A DNA stretch of 64,000 bases, from positions 9,430,285 to 9,494,284 of the forward strand of contig JAVMKO010000021.1 in assembly GCA_032164245.1 (NCBI GenBank), given 5' to 3'. This stretch comes from Sternotherus odoratus (taxonomy: Eukaryota > Chordata > Testudines > Kinosternidae). Position 1 is the stretch's first letter, and each line of letters starts with the position of its first letter. The notes under the pieces were generated by a model, which saw only the letters and a list, made by a program, of their open reading frames with translations, was not told where the DNA came from and searched no databases. A program made the translations under genes and the position numbers. Positions 12,470 through 27,500 of this stretch are shown here, piece by piece.

Positions 12470-14177
12470 CAGCCTGCCATCTGATAGATGGACTCCATTT
12501 CTTGCTCTCCCTCTCTGCTTCTGAGCCCTGACGACTGGGGAAGTGAAATACTGTTGGAGAGACCTACTGGTTGTCAGTTTTTGGCATAAATCTCTTTGCC
12601 CTTGCTCTGCAAAAGACAACTGGAGAGAAAGAAAAAATCCTGAATAAAAACCCCACATAAGCCACTGTCTGAGAAGGAAAAGCTTCTGTGAAACTGATGC
12701 CTCAGGCGATTCTGTGTTGGACTCAACTCACCCAGGCTGTAACAAATCCCAACAGACTCATCTTCCACCCCGGAGCCATTTGCCTCTCTTTGAAGATCAG
12801 AACATTTCATTGTATTTCTATTTTGCTTCACTATCGCCGCGTGTTGACAGCATCAACATGGGCTCAGGCTGCATTTGCCATTTCTCTTCAGAGAAACGAG
12901 AAAGACACACTAGACAGTGGCAGAGAAAAGGATTTGGGCTGCTGTGTACTCTAATCTCACTCGGTAGTACTCATGTGTGGCGTGTAATACATTTTGCAGG
13001 TGGGATTTTTTTGTATGTTTGTTTTTAACAAAGGCACATTACAGTTTCCATGTGGATGGTCACTACTTTGCTGGCTGCTCTTCAGTTGAGATCAGCAGCA
13101 CTTGTCTCTCTTTTTGTCATCTCTCCTATTTGCCAATGCTGTAATCCATTAGATAAGCAGGGTGGAATTCAAAACACTCTGGAGTACAGACTAGAGACAA
13201 GAAGCCAACAGATGTTTTGATTCCAGGAGAACTTAGACATTTTTTTCATGATATTTGTGACTGGGCCTGACTGATTCCACCTATAATATAACAAATGGTC
13301 CTTACAAAATGTAGCCAGTTAGTGCAAAAAACAAAGTCATGATGATAATGGTTGCTATGCAAGGATTCCAGATTTCCAGGGCTGATAGCTTTCTCATTCA
13401 CTCCCAAGGGTTCCCTGCCCAGTGATGGCCAAGGAAACTCCTTACCCAGTTACTTCTTTTCCTGGGGTTCCAGTGAGTGGATCTGGTTCTCCTTCCACTT
13501 AGTGTCTCCACTATTCATCATGACACTGTATTGTCAGGTGTTTGTTAAGAGTCCCTCCTCACTCCTCCACAAATGTGGGGAGGGAAGAGAGGAGTCTCCT
13601 CTAGTTTAATAACTGCTTTATGTTTATAAGTTGACAAGTTCCCTATGACTGACAGTGTTTTGAGGCTGGTAGGTGAGGGGTCATCAAATGGAAGAGATTT
13701 ACTATCAGAGCTTGTCCAGCAGGCTTTTATATGTATTTAATTACTCTACAATGCCATTCCATACATGCTTGGGGACAACATGGGATCCTAACCATTCAAT
13801 CAAATACTAATAGGTTGACCCAAGTAAGATTTAAATCCTCCCAATGCAAACAAATTTGCATTCAGGCAAGACAATGATTCAAAAGCCACTGCAAAGAAAC
13901 AGGCTGATGGCAGTCACTGAGTTCAGACATCTTCCCTCTTTGATATCCATTAGCCTCTCCCAAGTAGTTAATCCAGGAGAAAGGCACTGGGAGGTTTGCA
14001 TGCAGAGGCGTTTTACAAACAAGGGCTTCCCCAGTGCCAGTTTCAGGGAGGCAGCCAGCCCCATTCACAGTTTTCTAAATTGGACCCTTAGACAAAAGCT
14101 ACTCCCCATCGCCAGGAGGGAGAGGTCAATACCTCGGAGACAGTTGGAGCAATAACCACTTTTTAATGTACAATAAA
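12470..14177 (+). other. FNDC5: FNDC5 3' UTR (end uncertain) with two candidate poly(A) signals
   Basis: No further coding exon is visible after the TGA at 12,467-12,469. AATAAA occurs at 12,643-12,648, which would give a short UTR, and again at 14,172-14,177, which would give about 1.7 kb and is closer to the long UTR I recall for mammalian FNDC5. The stretch has no recognisable transposon, which fits transcribed UTR. Which signal is used cannot be told from sequence. Confidence 0.45.
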
Positions 14178-16881
14178 AGATTAAAGGCACATCTTTCCTT
14201 GTAAATACCTGAGTTTAGCGATGTTTCCTCTTGGTCTACATGAGGCAGAATAGAAGGTGGGCACCTTCTATTCAGATTTCTGAGGGATCATGAATTTAGC
14301 TGTTTTCTCCCTGTCCCTGGTTGCAGGCAGCAGTAAAGGTTCAATAGGGGGTTAACTTTGATTAGGCTGCGGGTTAAGGAGAGAAAGAAGCTACAACATA
14401 AGTAGAGCTATAGTTCTACTTAGCCAGTAGATATCTACGGGAATGTCTCAGGCTTAGTGCGCATCTCATGAGAAAGAAACGTCATTCAGAATCCACAGCC
14501 TTCCTATAAAAGGAAGGCTTAGAACAGATGGTATGACGTGCAAAATGATAAAAGAGATGTTCTATCATAATCTTGGTGCAGACAAGAAAACAAGTAGGCC
14601 CTAAACTCTAACCTAGCTGTGGAAATTCAGCCTAGGTAATTTATCAGGGTGATGTTTTTTTATACAAAAAATGTTTCCAGAAATGCAGAGAACATGCCCC
14701 ATTTTTGACAGTAATTGTTGTTGTTTCCTACTGACAGGTTTTTAGCTCTTTCTGTTCCAACAGTGATGTGCTTGTTGTTCGTTGAGATGGAGAAATTAAA
14801 ATGCGAGGCATAGATGCTCGTTCACAGTTAAGTATTCAAGCCATGATAGGATAGCTGGCAAAAGGAATGTATCATTACGCTCCATAACCGCAGGCTTTAA
14901 AAGGTAAGGTAATAATGCTATTAGCGAGAAAAACAAATGTAGACTAGGAAGCAAATCCACTCATACCAGAAAGGAATTCCAAGCTATCAAATCAGGTTCA
15001 AGCTATCAAATGTAGCTGATGCTCTTAATGCAGATGTTTTCAGGAACTATCAACTGAAGGGATTTAAGAAGAATATACTTTATCTAAAGAGGTACTACAC
15101 AAAGAAGGGAGAGAGAAGCACATATAGGCCCTGTTGAAAATTGTACCCATCTTCAAAAGCAACTTATGTGCTTAGAAGCCCAAGTCTCATTCAATGAAAT
15201 TTAGGTTCCTAAGCACTTGTCACTGCTGAAAATGGATCATAGGCACCTAAGTCACTCAGGCACTTTTGAAAATTTTACCCTTAAACTGGAAAAAGACATT
15301 GCATTAACAAACAAGAATTTTTTAAAAAGTGTATGATCTGCAATCACCTTAAAGGATGCCCAGATTTTCCAGTGTGATTTTGCTTGCAAAGTGTAGTTTT
15401 TGCTGTATACTATGGAGCAAGCAGGAGTGCACTAAAGTGAAGGGATTCCAAAGAGCCCCGCAAGAAGTGATTTTCCACTAAACATAAACAACGAAACAAA
15501 GCAAACATCCAAATGGCTTTGCTGATGGTGTGCAGTCGCTGGAGACTAATTCCACAGATTTCCAGGAACTAAGCCTAGATGTGCACAATAAAGGAATAAG
15601 AGAGAATTACCTCCAGGCCAGCGTATGTCTAATGTTAAGCACCACTTGCATTATTTCATAAAAGCACAATAATTGTATATTCCTCCCCCACATAAGGGTT
15701 TCGTGAAACTGTATCACAGAGGGCAATGTAGAGTAAACAATTCAATACAGTGCGTCCTTCCAATTCACAATCATAACAGCCATCAACTTCTCAGTCACTT
15801 CCCTCGTATGCTAAGAAACAGCACAAACTCTGTTCCCTCATTTCTTTGAGAAAAATTAGAACATTTATGCATTTTAAACAGACCGTTCATTAGAGGAGAA
15901 AATACCTACATGCCTGAAAAAGTGTTTGTAGAATCTCATCTGGTAACAACTTACTAGAGGAGATGTGAATGAGGAGAAACAGATTGTTAATTCTAGTATT
16001 TGCCTAAGATATTAAAGGTCACGTCATTCAAAAGTGTCTATCACAATGGCACACCCAATTTCAGAGAGAGAAAATGTGGACAATCGTGTAGTAGGCAAAG
16101 AGGGAATTAAGTTCGTTCTGCATGTTGTGCCATATGTAATTTCCTCCAGATATGCAAGGCTTACTATCACAACATCCTAAACTATCATGGATTTGTTTGT
16201 ATACAGACCACTAGCAGGCAGGAAAACTATCTACATGTGGCGAATCTTCCTTGTTTGTTAAAGCAACATTCTGATTGACAAAATCACTATGTTAAAAAGT
16301 CATCTACTTTCTCTATAGATTTCCCCCTGCCGTGAATTCAGTCATATCTGCTGACCATACAGACTAAAATATGCCTTTTCCTACTTTTTGCTTAGCCCAC
16401 CCACCTACGAGAAAGCAAGCTGGATTCTATTCTGGCTCATGCATCACCATCAGTTCCGTTTAACTAAGTTCCAACTGCAGAACCTTTATAACTAGTGACA
16501 GAGCCAGGAAAGGCGCAGCTTGAATTTCAGATCCCAGATGGAGCCATAGGGCTGGCAGCTAGAACAGCCATCTTTTCACTTGCACACTGAATGAGTCGGA
16601 TGTGGAGCCAGAGAGAGAATAACGATGGAACCTTGTAACGCCATTTTACACTTTTCAACATATCACTGTCCTTTTAAACTGATAAGGAGAAACTCCCTTC
16701 ATGTAACCCATTGCTAAACACAACATATTTATTTCAACAATACCCCTTTCTCAATTGGCGCAACTGACATTACTGTACATGCCCTTAAGTCAGATCAGAT
16801 TCCCTTGACTTTTAAACTATAGGGAAGTGAGTGGTTAAGGGAGGAAGTTTATCAACTTTTACGTCAGGTGTTAGTGTACAT

Positions 16882-16887
16882 TTTATT
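16882..16887 (-). terminator. S100PBP: Candidate poly(A) signal for S100PBP
   Basis: AATAAA on the minus strand, 4.7 kb downstream of the S100PBP stop codon, followed on that strand by an ATGTACACT context. A second copy lies at 16,728-16,733. Signals nearer the stop were not obvious. Weakly supported. Confidence 0.25.
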
Positions 16888-18504
16888 TGTCCTTTTAAAG
16901 TTACACTGCAGCAAAAAGAAATGGCAGGAGGATCTAATCAACTGCTGAGAGAGGAGAACAGCTAGAACTTGTAGTAAGTTAGCTTTTGGGGTCATTATTG
17001 TCTTGCTGTTGCTATTGGAGTGCAACACAATGGTGCATACTCTTACTAGATTTGAAGTTGTAAAATATTTTACCACAGGGCACAGATCTTCCTTCAAGGG
17101 GCGGGGTGGGGTCTAACACAATGGACTACTCCAATCCTCATGGAGGCTACTGGGCACTACCACAGTGGTATAATAATAATAAATAAGGCCCCTATCGATA
17201 TTCCAGAAGCGAACATGTAATTTGTCCTGCCGTGAACATTACATATACAATCTCTCTCTCTCTGCTCTTGCAGTCCCTCTAAAGGTACAGTATTAACCAG
17301 TTATATTGAAGAATGAAATCTTTAGTGATAAGGCTGTCCGGGAACCTGGAGTCTGTAGAAAATGAAAAGCTGCCCTGGGGCAGCTCCAGTGTGTGTGGGA
17401 GAAACATTAAGATCACAAAACACAGATTGAGAAGGAAGTCCTCACTTCCGCCTACTCTTCTCCAGCACAGCGCAGCCAGCCCTAGACACAGCACATATTG
17501 TACAGACACCGCCATCCTCTCAAGTGAAAGACCTTGCAACGTGTTTCTTGTTCAGAGCCATTTCATGTTCTCAGCATGGCTAACTGGTAATAGAATAACT
17601 GCTTTAAGGAAAGGCTAATATAAACGGTCTCCTGACTCCTGGGTTTAGCTTAATAGCTGCTTTATACGAGAAACATAGAACCTAAGAGGGCTAGCATGAA
17701 AAATCTTTTTGGAAATATTTATGCATAAAGGAATACAGCATCTAAGCATCCACTGTCTAACAGAACTGCTTGCTTGTGTCCTTCCCACCCCGTACCTCAG
17801 CTCTGAAGTGCCATGGCTGATTGATAGTCACTAACAATCACTTGTTGAGATAAGGCTGCAGTATCCCAACATCAGCCAACCCAACGCTACTTCTTAGCTT
17901 TTTGGGGGAAGTATTATTAGCTGAGGTGCCTTTGCAAGGGAATGGGCTCTGCAATTTAACTGAAACTACTATGGACTCTACTTCCTCTTGCTTTCTTTTC
18001 CAAACACCCTAGAAAAATATTAATCCAAAAGAATCCCAGCCCTGTCTTTAGTATACAAGTAATAGGAACAGATGGGCTTCAGAGACAAAATCTTCAGCCG
18101 ACAGTCTTTTAGGACCACACGCAAATAACTCCCTTTCAAGATGCACAGCCAAATAAATACCCAGGACTTACAAGGCTTACAAGACAATGGCTACGGTAAG
18201 AATGGTGCTAATAATCTCGCCTCCCCAATCCATAGCTGCCAAGTGATATTACTTTCCCATTCTATGCAAAGCTCCCAACAAGGAGGATTTGGAATGCTAA
18301 AATCACAAGAGATGCTATTTTGGTTTTGGGACACTTCTGAGTGGAGAGGTTTTCTAAGAGACGCGTGTTCCAGCTGTTGACATAGTGTGCCCAAGTTTTA
18401 AGGCTCCCACCTCAGCATTTACAGACTAGTGGCAAATTGACACACCTGGGGCTCCATGGGGACAGGCAAAATGTTCTTTTTCATTAACCAATGCAGCATA
18501 TCTA

Positions 18505-18700
18505 AAAGTTAGAGCACAGGTCTAGGAGTCAAGCAAACCTCGGTCCCATTCCTAGCTCCACTGCTGACTCACTGTGTGACTCTGGGCAAATTACTTAACC
18601 TCTCTGTGCCACAGTCACCACACTTATAAAACGATGATTACGAAGGTGAGTGAACTGTCAAGCCTCTCGAGATCCAAAATCGAAAGGTGCTACACAAGGG
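18505..18700 (+). mobile_element. MIR SINE
   Basis: AGAGCACAGGTCTAGGAGTC, GTGTGACTCTGGGCAAATTA, CCTCTCTGTGCCACAGT and a GAAAGGTGCTACACAAG tail follow the MIR order. Confidence 0.75.
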
Positions 18701-19537
18701 CAAAATATAGTACATGAACACACAGAGACACTGAAAAAGAAAACCTGGGAACAGTGCTATTTTTTAAAAATTATATTAGCCAAAGCTGCCACAAGAAAAT
18801 CTGATAAAAGGGGAGACTGTGAGATTTGCCAATGTCAGCTGCCAGAGAAAATCAGGGTGTGAAGTTGGCTCCATGTTGCTATTATTTCATGTACTGTACT
18901 CAAGAAATATTTTGTCACCCACTGTTGATGGGTTGCTTTGTCAATGCTTTACGTAGAGCATTTAGGTGGAACAGTTATACAGCACGTGCTTAATGCTCCT
19001 TTAATACAGTAGAAAAGAACTACCGTAACACACAAAGCTACCATGGACTAAACCGATACATTTTAAATGAGAAAGCGTTAATTCTAGTTTTCATTCAGCA
19101 CATTCCATGTGACTAAAGGAAAGAAAACTGTCCTGAAGCAAACTTTCATGGCTGGACAAAAATTGGTTAAGGGATGTGGAACAGAAGTGCACTCTTGCAT
19201 GTTTGAAGTGCTCTCTTCCAGTAGGAGTTCTTATAAAAGGATGGTCTCCCACCCACCCAACGGTAGAGTTTTTGTTTAGGGGGGGTAAGTAACTAGCAGG
19301 AACAAGAAGAGCAAGCATAGGTGGAGGTTTAAAAGCCATCTGAGTATGTGTTTGAGGCTATAGAGTCCACCGAGAGAATCTAACATTGCAGTGGTTGAGT
19401 TGCTCCTTCTCAGGGATGTTAATTTTAGCTACAAGGGAACTACTTTTCCTCCTTCTCCTGGAGGAGATCCAGTTAAGTGGCCAAAGCTACAGAGAACTAT
19501 GGGATGAGCCTAGTAACAATGGGATTCCATGTATGTA

Positions 19538-19829
19538 GAGTAGACTCTCGATTATCCAGGATGATAGGGAAAAAAATAATTCTGGTTAATAAAATCCCGG
19601 ATAATCAACATCCACAGGAAATATGGGGAGTGGAGGTTGGTTCACCAGCCACCCTGCACCAGGGGGAGGGAATGTTGGTTTACTGGCTGCCCTGTGCCAT
19701 CGTGGGGGGGTTTTGTGTGTGCGCTTGGGGCGGCAGCAAAGCCAGAGCCGGCCCTGCGAGTTGCGCATATTTTTTTTTTTTTTTTAACATCCTGGTTAAT
19801 CCAGATCCTGGATAATCGAGAGTCTACTG
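19538..19829. mobile_element. pogo/Tigger-type MITE
   Basis: 292 bp with near-perfect inverted ends (AGTAGACTCTCGATTATCCA and its complement), flanked by TA on both sides, as expected for Tc1/mariner-pogo elements. The centre holds a T-run and no transposase frame. Confidence 0.8.
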
Positions 19830-21566
19830 TACTTACTATCACACAACTGACAAATTATGGAATAAGTCCCATTCCTCAATCCATAACTACTACATCACAG
19901 GTCTTTTGTGGAGGAATGGCAATAAGTGATTCTAGCTAAGCACCGGCCCCTCCTTTCACCCAGTATACCATGCCAAGACAACAAATAAGGCAATATGAAG
20001 TCCTACTCTTGAGGCACAGAGCTGCTCTGCCAGCTGCTCCACATTTGTTTGTTAAGCTTTTTAAAGTCCCTGAAGTAGTTTGTATGAGATGCGTGTCACT
20101 TTAAATTTCTATAAATAACCAGATGGAAATAATAAATGTATCCAGTTCAATAAATGATCTTCATTTTTCACTTGTCGGTTTTACAATGTGTTGTTGTTTT
20201 GCCCCATGGACTAGGTTAGAACTACACAATGCAAAGCAATAAGCAAATCTGCTATTTACACTGAGACAGCTGTTGAGCCAAAGTAGCAAAGGAGGCCGTT
20301 GTTAATCATTCACTCCACCTCATCCTATAAGGAAGGGAAGTGCCCAGTCCAGCAGCCCTTTGCTCTGTGCACTTGCTAAACAGGGTGGTCATGAAAGCTT
20401 CATCTTCCTTCACTGCAATGACCCAGGCTATCTAGGTTAACTTGCCCTTTAAATTAAAAAAAAGGCTCCTTGAAGAATTTGTTTATCGTAAGGGGACACC
20501 AGAACACATCCACTTAACTGTTGATGGGGTCCAAGAAAAGCCTTGTACAGCAGAAGAGCCAATATGGACTCACCAGAAAATAGGTAGGTAACTAAGGAAG
20601 CATTTACATCAAGGCTGCTATTAAATATATGGAGGAAGCTACAAGTTCTCTCCTTGCTGTTTGTTCAGATCTCTCGACTGTCTTCACTTCAGATCATCAG
20701 ACCAGGTCTCCAACTCAAGCAAGTGGCTCCTTTAGTTACAGTTGCTGTTATTCCTAAAACATGGGTAGGAAACTAGTTTGCAAGAAAGGGCAGAGGACAG
20801 GAAAGGGTCTGCTCACACACATGCACACTGGTTGGCATCAAAAAACAAGAGACATTTAGAAAGTGCAAATTATTTATAAACACTATCAATAAAGTGCAAA
20901 TCTATATGTAACATTTTACAAAGAAAAGCTGTAACTGAAGATGACAAACAAGGGAGGCAAGTAAATTGGAGGAATGGGGAAAACAGGCTGTTCTCCAATG
21001 GCCTCTTAATTTATGCCAACTTCATGTGTCAACCCAGAACACGGCCTTTGTCAAGCTTCATAAAAAGGACATCGACCACACCGGTGATTTCATCATTAAT
21101 GGTGTCCACAGGGAACCTAACAGTTGCTCTAAAATACAAAGCTTCATTCAGAGTCCAGGCTCTGGCAAAAAGATTTCCATTCTATAGCGCACCATCCGGC
21201 TCTCATAGCTGAAGGATTATATCCATTAGATTTCTTGTTGGGTGTGGCTTCCTTTTGAACAGTGGGGACACCTTTGCTTGTCAGCTGCTCTCTGGAAAGC
21301 TTGCTTTTGTTTCAAAGGAAAATACTGATAAGAAATGCTGCAAAGAGTTACTGATACAGAACAAATCACATATTTAACTTGTATTTAAAAGGAGGTTCTG
21401 AAGGTCTCCAAAACAAAGACACACAAAATCCTCAAACTGGCCTTATTAAAAAACAGAACAATCCATAGATCAAACAATCAAGAGACAAACTGCTAAGCTA
21501 CAGGACAATTAAAAACTAACTTTAAATGGAGAAAAAACAAAGCACACTCCCTCAGTAACAAGTAGC

Positions 21567-24500
21567 TCAGACATTGGAGGATGCTGTGACAGAGCTACGC
21601 TGGAAGTAGTCTGGAATGTCCTGGAAGCGACGATAGTGGGCCAAGTTCCTGCTCACCCATTGCTTAAGGCTGCACTTTTGGGTGGGTTTCTTGGAGAACC
21701 TGGGGTATTTTCTGCAAGAACAGAAGGGGAATAAATGTAACAGAATAATTAAGGCAAATATGGGGTGTAGGAGCATGCATACAAGAGCAGCAGGGACAGT
21801 GGCTGATTTGCAAATGCCTTCTCTCGTCCCATGGCACTTGCAGTCTGCAGACATTTTTCTATTGCCAAAATTTTTAAAAGAAAATTATCTTGCCACGCTG
21901 CCATGGTAAATACGGTAGTGGAGTACAAGACGAGGCCTTCTAGGAGCATTATCTAGTACTTTCTGTTACCCTCCTTGGAGAAATCTGTCTGTCCATGGCC
22001 TACCAGAGAAGTCTGAAGGTTGTTCAGTTGATGACAGTTAAATGAGAAGTAAATCCCCACAGAAGGAGCTGTTGTCATGCAAATATTGCCATTTCCTGGA
22101 TCTAGCCACATTCTGAAAAAGCTGCTGGTTTTGTTCAAACAAAACCCCTCAAAAATACTTCCTACAATGACTGAAAATAAAACAAAACAATCCCACAACC
22201 CAATTCCATTTTTGTTCACTTGTTTGCAACACACTTTCAGATGCAGGAAAACAAAGCTTTTCCTTATTAGCTGTCAGATGCCGCCTTCTGCACATAGCAG
22301 AGTTGGCTCCTCTTGAGTCTTCTCGTTTGGTCTGGACAGATATCTCAACATGGCTAGGAAATAATATTTATTAACTACAGAGTCATCTGGGGAACCATGA
22401 GACATTGGGTGGGCGGGGTCACGCTTACAAAAAAATTAACTATCAATATAGTTATTTAGGAGAAGGAGCATTTGGCTGCCTCCAGAAATTCACACCAACA
22501 GCTTTTCAGTTCTACAACAGTGGTTCAGCACAAGTTATCGTGATTAAACAGGCCTAACACTGCCAAATGGCCTGGCAGTTTCAGTCCTGAAAGACTTGTG
22601 TCCAGATTATAGGTCACCATCACAACTCACTCCTGTGTTGGGAGCCTCTCTGAAGAGTTGGAGATGGGGAGAGGGGTGATACCTCCTATAGGGAGGACAG
22701 GAACCTTCTCAAGGGAGGACAAAATTCAAAGTAAGTGTTATACTGGGAAGATAACACAGAAACATTGTTACCAGACATTTGTTCTGTCACCTTGATTTGG
22801 CTTGAAGCTTTGTCTCCAACAGTGTCAAAAAGGTACTTCTGGTGAGCATTACATTCTGAATAGATATTTAGAATCCAGGAGCCCTTGCTTCTCAAGTTAT
22901 AACAATTTCAAACAAGTCAGCATTCAGGCCTTAGCTACTTCATGTTTCTTAAAGTGAATTTAAAAAAAGAGAAAACAAACCACCTCCAACGGAAATGAGC
23001 TCCTGAACAAGATACTTTGTAAAGCCTGTTTCATTTCCCATTGTAAGAGGGGCCTTCCTCTGCTCCGTCCCCTCTTTATGAACATTTGATACCATACCTC
23101 ATGGTGAGGTCTGATGGATGCTGCCACCTGCGGTCCTGGGTTCGATACTCCCTGCTGGCAACCTTATTCATCAGAGCGTACAACTCATTTAATGCATCTG
23201 CAATTCAGCAAAGTAAATAGTTAATGGGAGTTCAAGCATGCTACATGAGTCTGGAAAAAAGACAGCAGCAGCATGGGAACTCTGGCTCCAGCACCTAATG
23301 TTGCTCCTGGTCCTCAAGACAGACATGGGACAAACAGCGTCTGCCAGAAAGACAAGAGGTCTACACATGTTGCATAAGTGGTCCTGAAAATGGACATTTC
23401 CCTGGAAGCAGAGAAGAAGCAGACACCTGTTACTGACATGAGTAGGATATTACTTGCTACGATGCTTTCCAAGTAGTGGACTCAGCTCCTCACTGCAGCG
23501 ACAGCTCAATGCAAGGATCCATTGGAACAGGTCTATAATCAGAGTGTAGCAAGACATATCCCGGTCCACAATCACTTACATCTGAAAAGGATGTAACATT
23601 ATCGCTCTTACAGCAGTGTTACCTACTGCACAGAACAAGCCCTTTCCGTAGATACAGTAGTTCTCCAAAGGCCTCACACCATGAATCCATTGCAAGAGGA
23701 TGCAACGGATGGTTTGGCAAGATACACGAGTCTGTGTCCAGGTCACAAAATAGCTCAGGCCATATCTGCAATGCTTGTACCCATGCCCACTCCTCGCTTC
23801 AGTATCTGGTAAAGCAGGCTGAGACTACATACTGCACACTACTTGTGATGCTCACTACAGCAGAAGTCCTTTTAGGATGTTGCTACCAACAGAAAATAGT
23901 TCCCCTCCTCATAAACACGAACGGAGGTACTTTTCCATCTTGCTACTGTAGTCATGTTGCTAACACTAGGAGTGGTTCTATGAGAGACACTTCTTCATTC
24001 CACAGGAAGTGATTGCCTACTGAATGCATCTGTATAGACTGGCCCCACCTCTCTTTCACCCAGTGAAGCATCAGCTTCTGTTTGAAGTGACCAGTCCCCC
24101 GCGTCTGACAAGAAGCTATTTGTTTTTAACTGCACACTTCCTAAAGATGGGTCTTTAAAAGTCCATTGTCTGTTTAGGGAGAAACACAAAGAGGGCTAAC
24201 AACATGCAGATACTCACCATGTACATGTTGTAGAGCTGTCCAGTCCAGATAGCAACTCATCCTTTCAATCCATTTAGATCAGATCAGAAGTCACTAAAAG
24301 ATTTGTGATTTCTTCCAGTTTATTTATCTTAAGTAACTTCTCACAAGTTCTTACTTGTTCTACACCAGGGCCCCTGACTTAATTTCAGTCATGACATCTT
24401 TGGGCCACCTTCCCACCCCCACAAAACATTGTGCCTGTAGGGCTGATGTAACTTAGGTCTGTTTGCTGTTCTCAGCTGCTGGGGACAGAGCGCACAGGCA

Positions 24501-27500
24501 TTCTGGCCAGATCTCCTTACCTGCCGAAAACCTAGTACATTGGGGTAGTGACACAAGACTGGTGTAGAGCTGTTAAGTCTTCTGTAGACCAGACACAACT
24601 AGGGGAATGCAATAGTCTGTTCAACTGGCTTTCCTTCTGCTTTACCCAAGAGTGGTGTAAAGCCAGAAGAAAAGGTCAGAATCAGGACCCTAGTTTTATT
24701 TGTAAGACAGAAATTGATGATTGATCTTTTCCATAAGGTTCTTCTGTCCATCCCTCACTCTCTCAGGGCCAGGGCAGGGTTTCTCCCCTACAGCGGAGCA
24801 TCTCAAAAGTGTCATAACATGGTGCACATTTTAAGACGCTTTATGGACATTTCTCCCACCCATTCACAAAAACATAAGCTACTTTCCTTTCCATTCGCAA
24901 TCGTAGCAATTGTTTCCCTAGAAGAGGAACATTAAGCAGCCATTTAAGATTTGTAGCTTTTTTTATGTAGCTGAACACCATGCAACTTGCCAATTCTCCA
25001 GACTTGCCAATGGTTCTTGGATCACAGTGGAGAACCAATGCTGTACAGCAGAAATAATCCCTTGCACCTCTTTAGCAGCATTTGGTCTCCTTGGAATTTT
25101 TGGACTCTTCAAATACTTGGTGCTTCTAGCACTATTTAATCCAATGATCTCAGAATGCTTCAGAGAAAGCAATAAAAATTGTTATTACTATCTACAGACA
25201 GAGAAAGGGGAAGGGAGGCACGGAGATGAAGCAACTTGCCATGGTCAGTCTGCATGAAAGTCAAGAATAGAACTTGGATCTCAACTCCTGGTCTATTCCC
25301 TGACCATGGAGTTATTGTCCTTTGCCTATAGCTATGTTCCCATCCTCATCCTCCCAAGATAGCAAAACAGGGAGAAGCTATACATTTACATTCAGATTTT
25401 ATCTCCTTTTGATAGCAAGAATCTCCAGCTGTTCTCAAAGGGAGCTCTAGGATGTCGAGGTCTTTTGAAAGTTTGGTCACTAGTCTTAAATTTCCCCTTT
25501 AGAAAAAAAAATATCTAGCCCCCTTAGTTGTTGCATTTGGCTTCCCCCTAGAAAAGATTCTGCTTTCACACTGGCCTTGGCTTGGGGGAGGGGAAAGGAG
25601 GGATGATGGTGATGCTACCATGGAACAGCTGACTCTCAGAAGCTCCCCGTACCCCAAACACAATTTAAGTCTCATTGTGAGTAGGCACCTTTCCCAACCT
25701 GCTGTACAAACAGAGCCCATACACTCTGAAGTCCAAACCCATCCCCCTTCCCAGGATTTGAATTTAGTATGGGTGTTTGTTTGCAAGAACCAGTTCAAGC
25801 CTTCTTCCCAAACGTGGTTGGGATTAGGATTCCTCCTTCAGGAAAGCTCATCCCGCATTGCAGATCCTCTCCCTAGAAGATCACTCCCCCACGCTTCCCA
25901 ACTTGGATATAAAGTATCAGCGAAATCAGGAGAACCCACTTAATCTCTGCAACACTTCCCAAAAATTTACAACACGTTATTTAATAAAGAGAGTTAACTT
26001 TCATAAATTAATTAAATCAAATCAGGTCCTAACTGTTCCCTGTGGCACTTCACAAGTTGCCGCCTCTCTCTCTACCCCAGTGGATCCAGCTTCATTACGT
26101 CTTTGCCCAGCTACCGATGGCATGATCGAGCTGGGAAGCATTACAATGCAAATTACGCGTTTCCAGAGAGGAGATAAACAGGTCACTGCCAAGTGGAGGC
26201 AGCCCTGTATATCTACCATGCTGTGTCAATCTGCCCTTGGATAGAACTCCTGGTACAGTTTTTACTAGCAGAGGGGCTCTTAAGGAAAGAAGCTATTAGA
26301 TACCAAATTGGAAGAGCTAGTATTGCTTTCCAGGCACCAAACAGCTGACAAGTCTGAAGAGGGTCCACGTGATGCCATGAAAGTTGTCTGAGCAACAGGT
26401 GGTGCAAGCACTATTCAATATGCACAATTATGATGTCACTATCCTACAAAGGCACATTTCCTAAACAATGTTGCAAAAAGCAAGAGAAGGATATATAGAA
26501 GGAGAGGAAAACACACACCACTAAATTTGTTCTTCACCTGCCCTCAAAAAAAAAATATAGAGGTTCTCAGCTATTCTGTCTCTTATAGACCAAGACAAAG
26601 TAACCATACTGGGTGAACATTCAATGCCCAGAGCCACAACAATAGTCACTTCCAGTTACAGAGCCTCATCACTAGTGACAAAGGAGTCAGGACCAAACAG
26701 AATCCACAATGAGGATCTCATCAAGAAGGATTTCATTCTATTTATGGTTGAATGAAGAGCAATAATGAAGTCTGAATATTAAGCTAGCGGTCAGCTGGCA
26801 AAATTCTTTGTGGACAATTATGGACCGTTTCAGCCAGTCATTTGGTAACAGATGTTCAAATCACATCACAATTTTACATCCGCTATGACACAGCCTCTGA
26901 AGCATTTAGATTCATGTGGAATGCTGCAAACAAATCTATTTTATCGGAAATATTCTATTCCCTAGTTCCTAGAGGACATGCATACACCCAAAGCCATGGA
27001 TTTATTCTACACTTGGTCAGTTCACTTTGCGAGACAGGGAAAAGTTTGTTCAGAAAATGAACTCCTTCCAAACTATCCAATATCCATAAAGACTGAATGG
27101 TTGGCAGTAATGCAGCTATTACCTTTAAGTGGTTTAGCCCACAAAAGCCACCAACATGAGCACAGAAAAGTTGTATTTGTATAATATTGTCCTAAGTGCT
27201 ATACAGACAGGTAAAAAGACACGTCCCTGCCCCAAACTAGCTTACAAATGAAACAGGCAACATACAACAGAGAAGTGTAGGGGGAGATTATGCACAAGAG
27301 TGTGAACAATGAAGTTAAATGCTATGCTACCAAAGTACAAGTGACAGCTTGCAACACAGTACAAAAAAAAAAGACGAACTAAATTGGTAGGATAACAAGG
27401 CATTACTTTCAGTCACCTGCTCGGTTACCCCTTTCCCAGCAAGAGGCAGTGGAAAGGCACAGATCTGGTGGGCTTTCTGGCCTAGATTCCTGGAGGAATA

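Larger units (their letters stand above)
14178..21566 (-). other. Non-coding stretch, probably partly S100PBP 3' UTR
   Basis: No coding exon found on either strand. Short open frames here lack homology and splice context. Apart from a MIR near 18.5 kb and a pogo-type element at 19.5 kb it is poor in recognisable repeats, unlike the rest of the window. The minus strand carries AATAAA at 16,882-16,887 and 16,728-16,733, either of which could end a long S100PBP 3' UTR. This is inference from position only. Confidence 0.35.
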
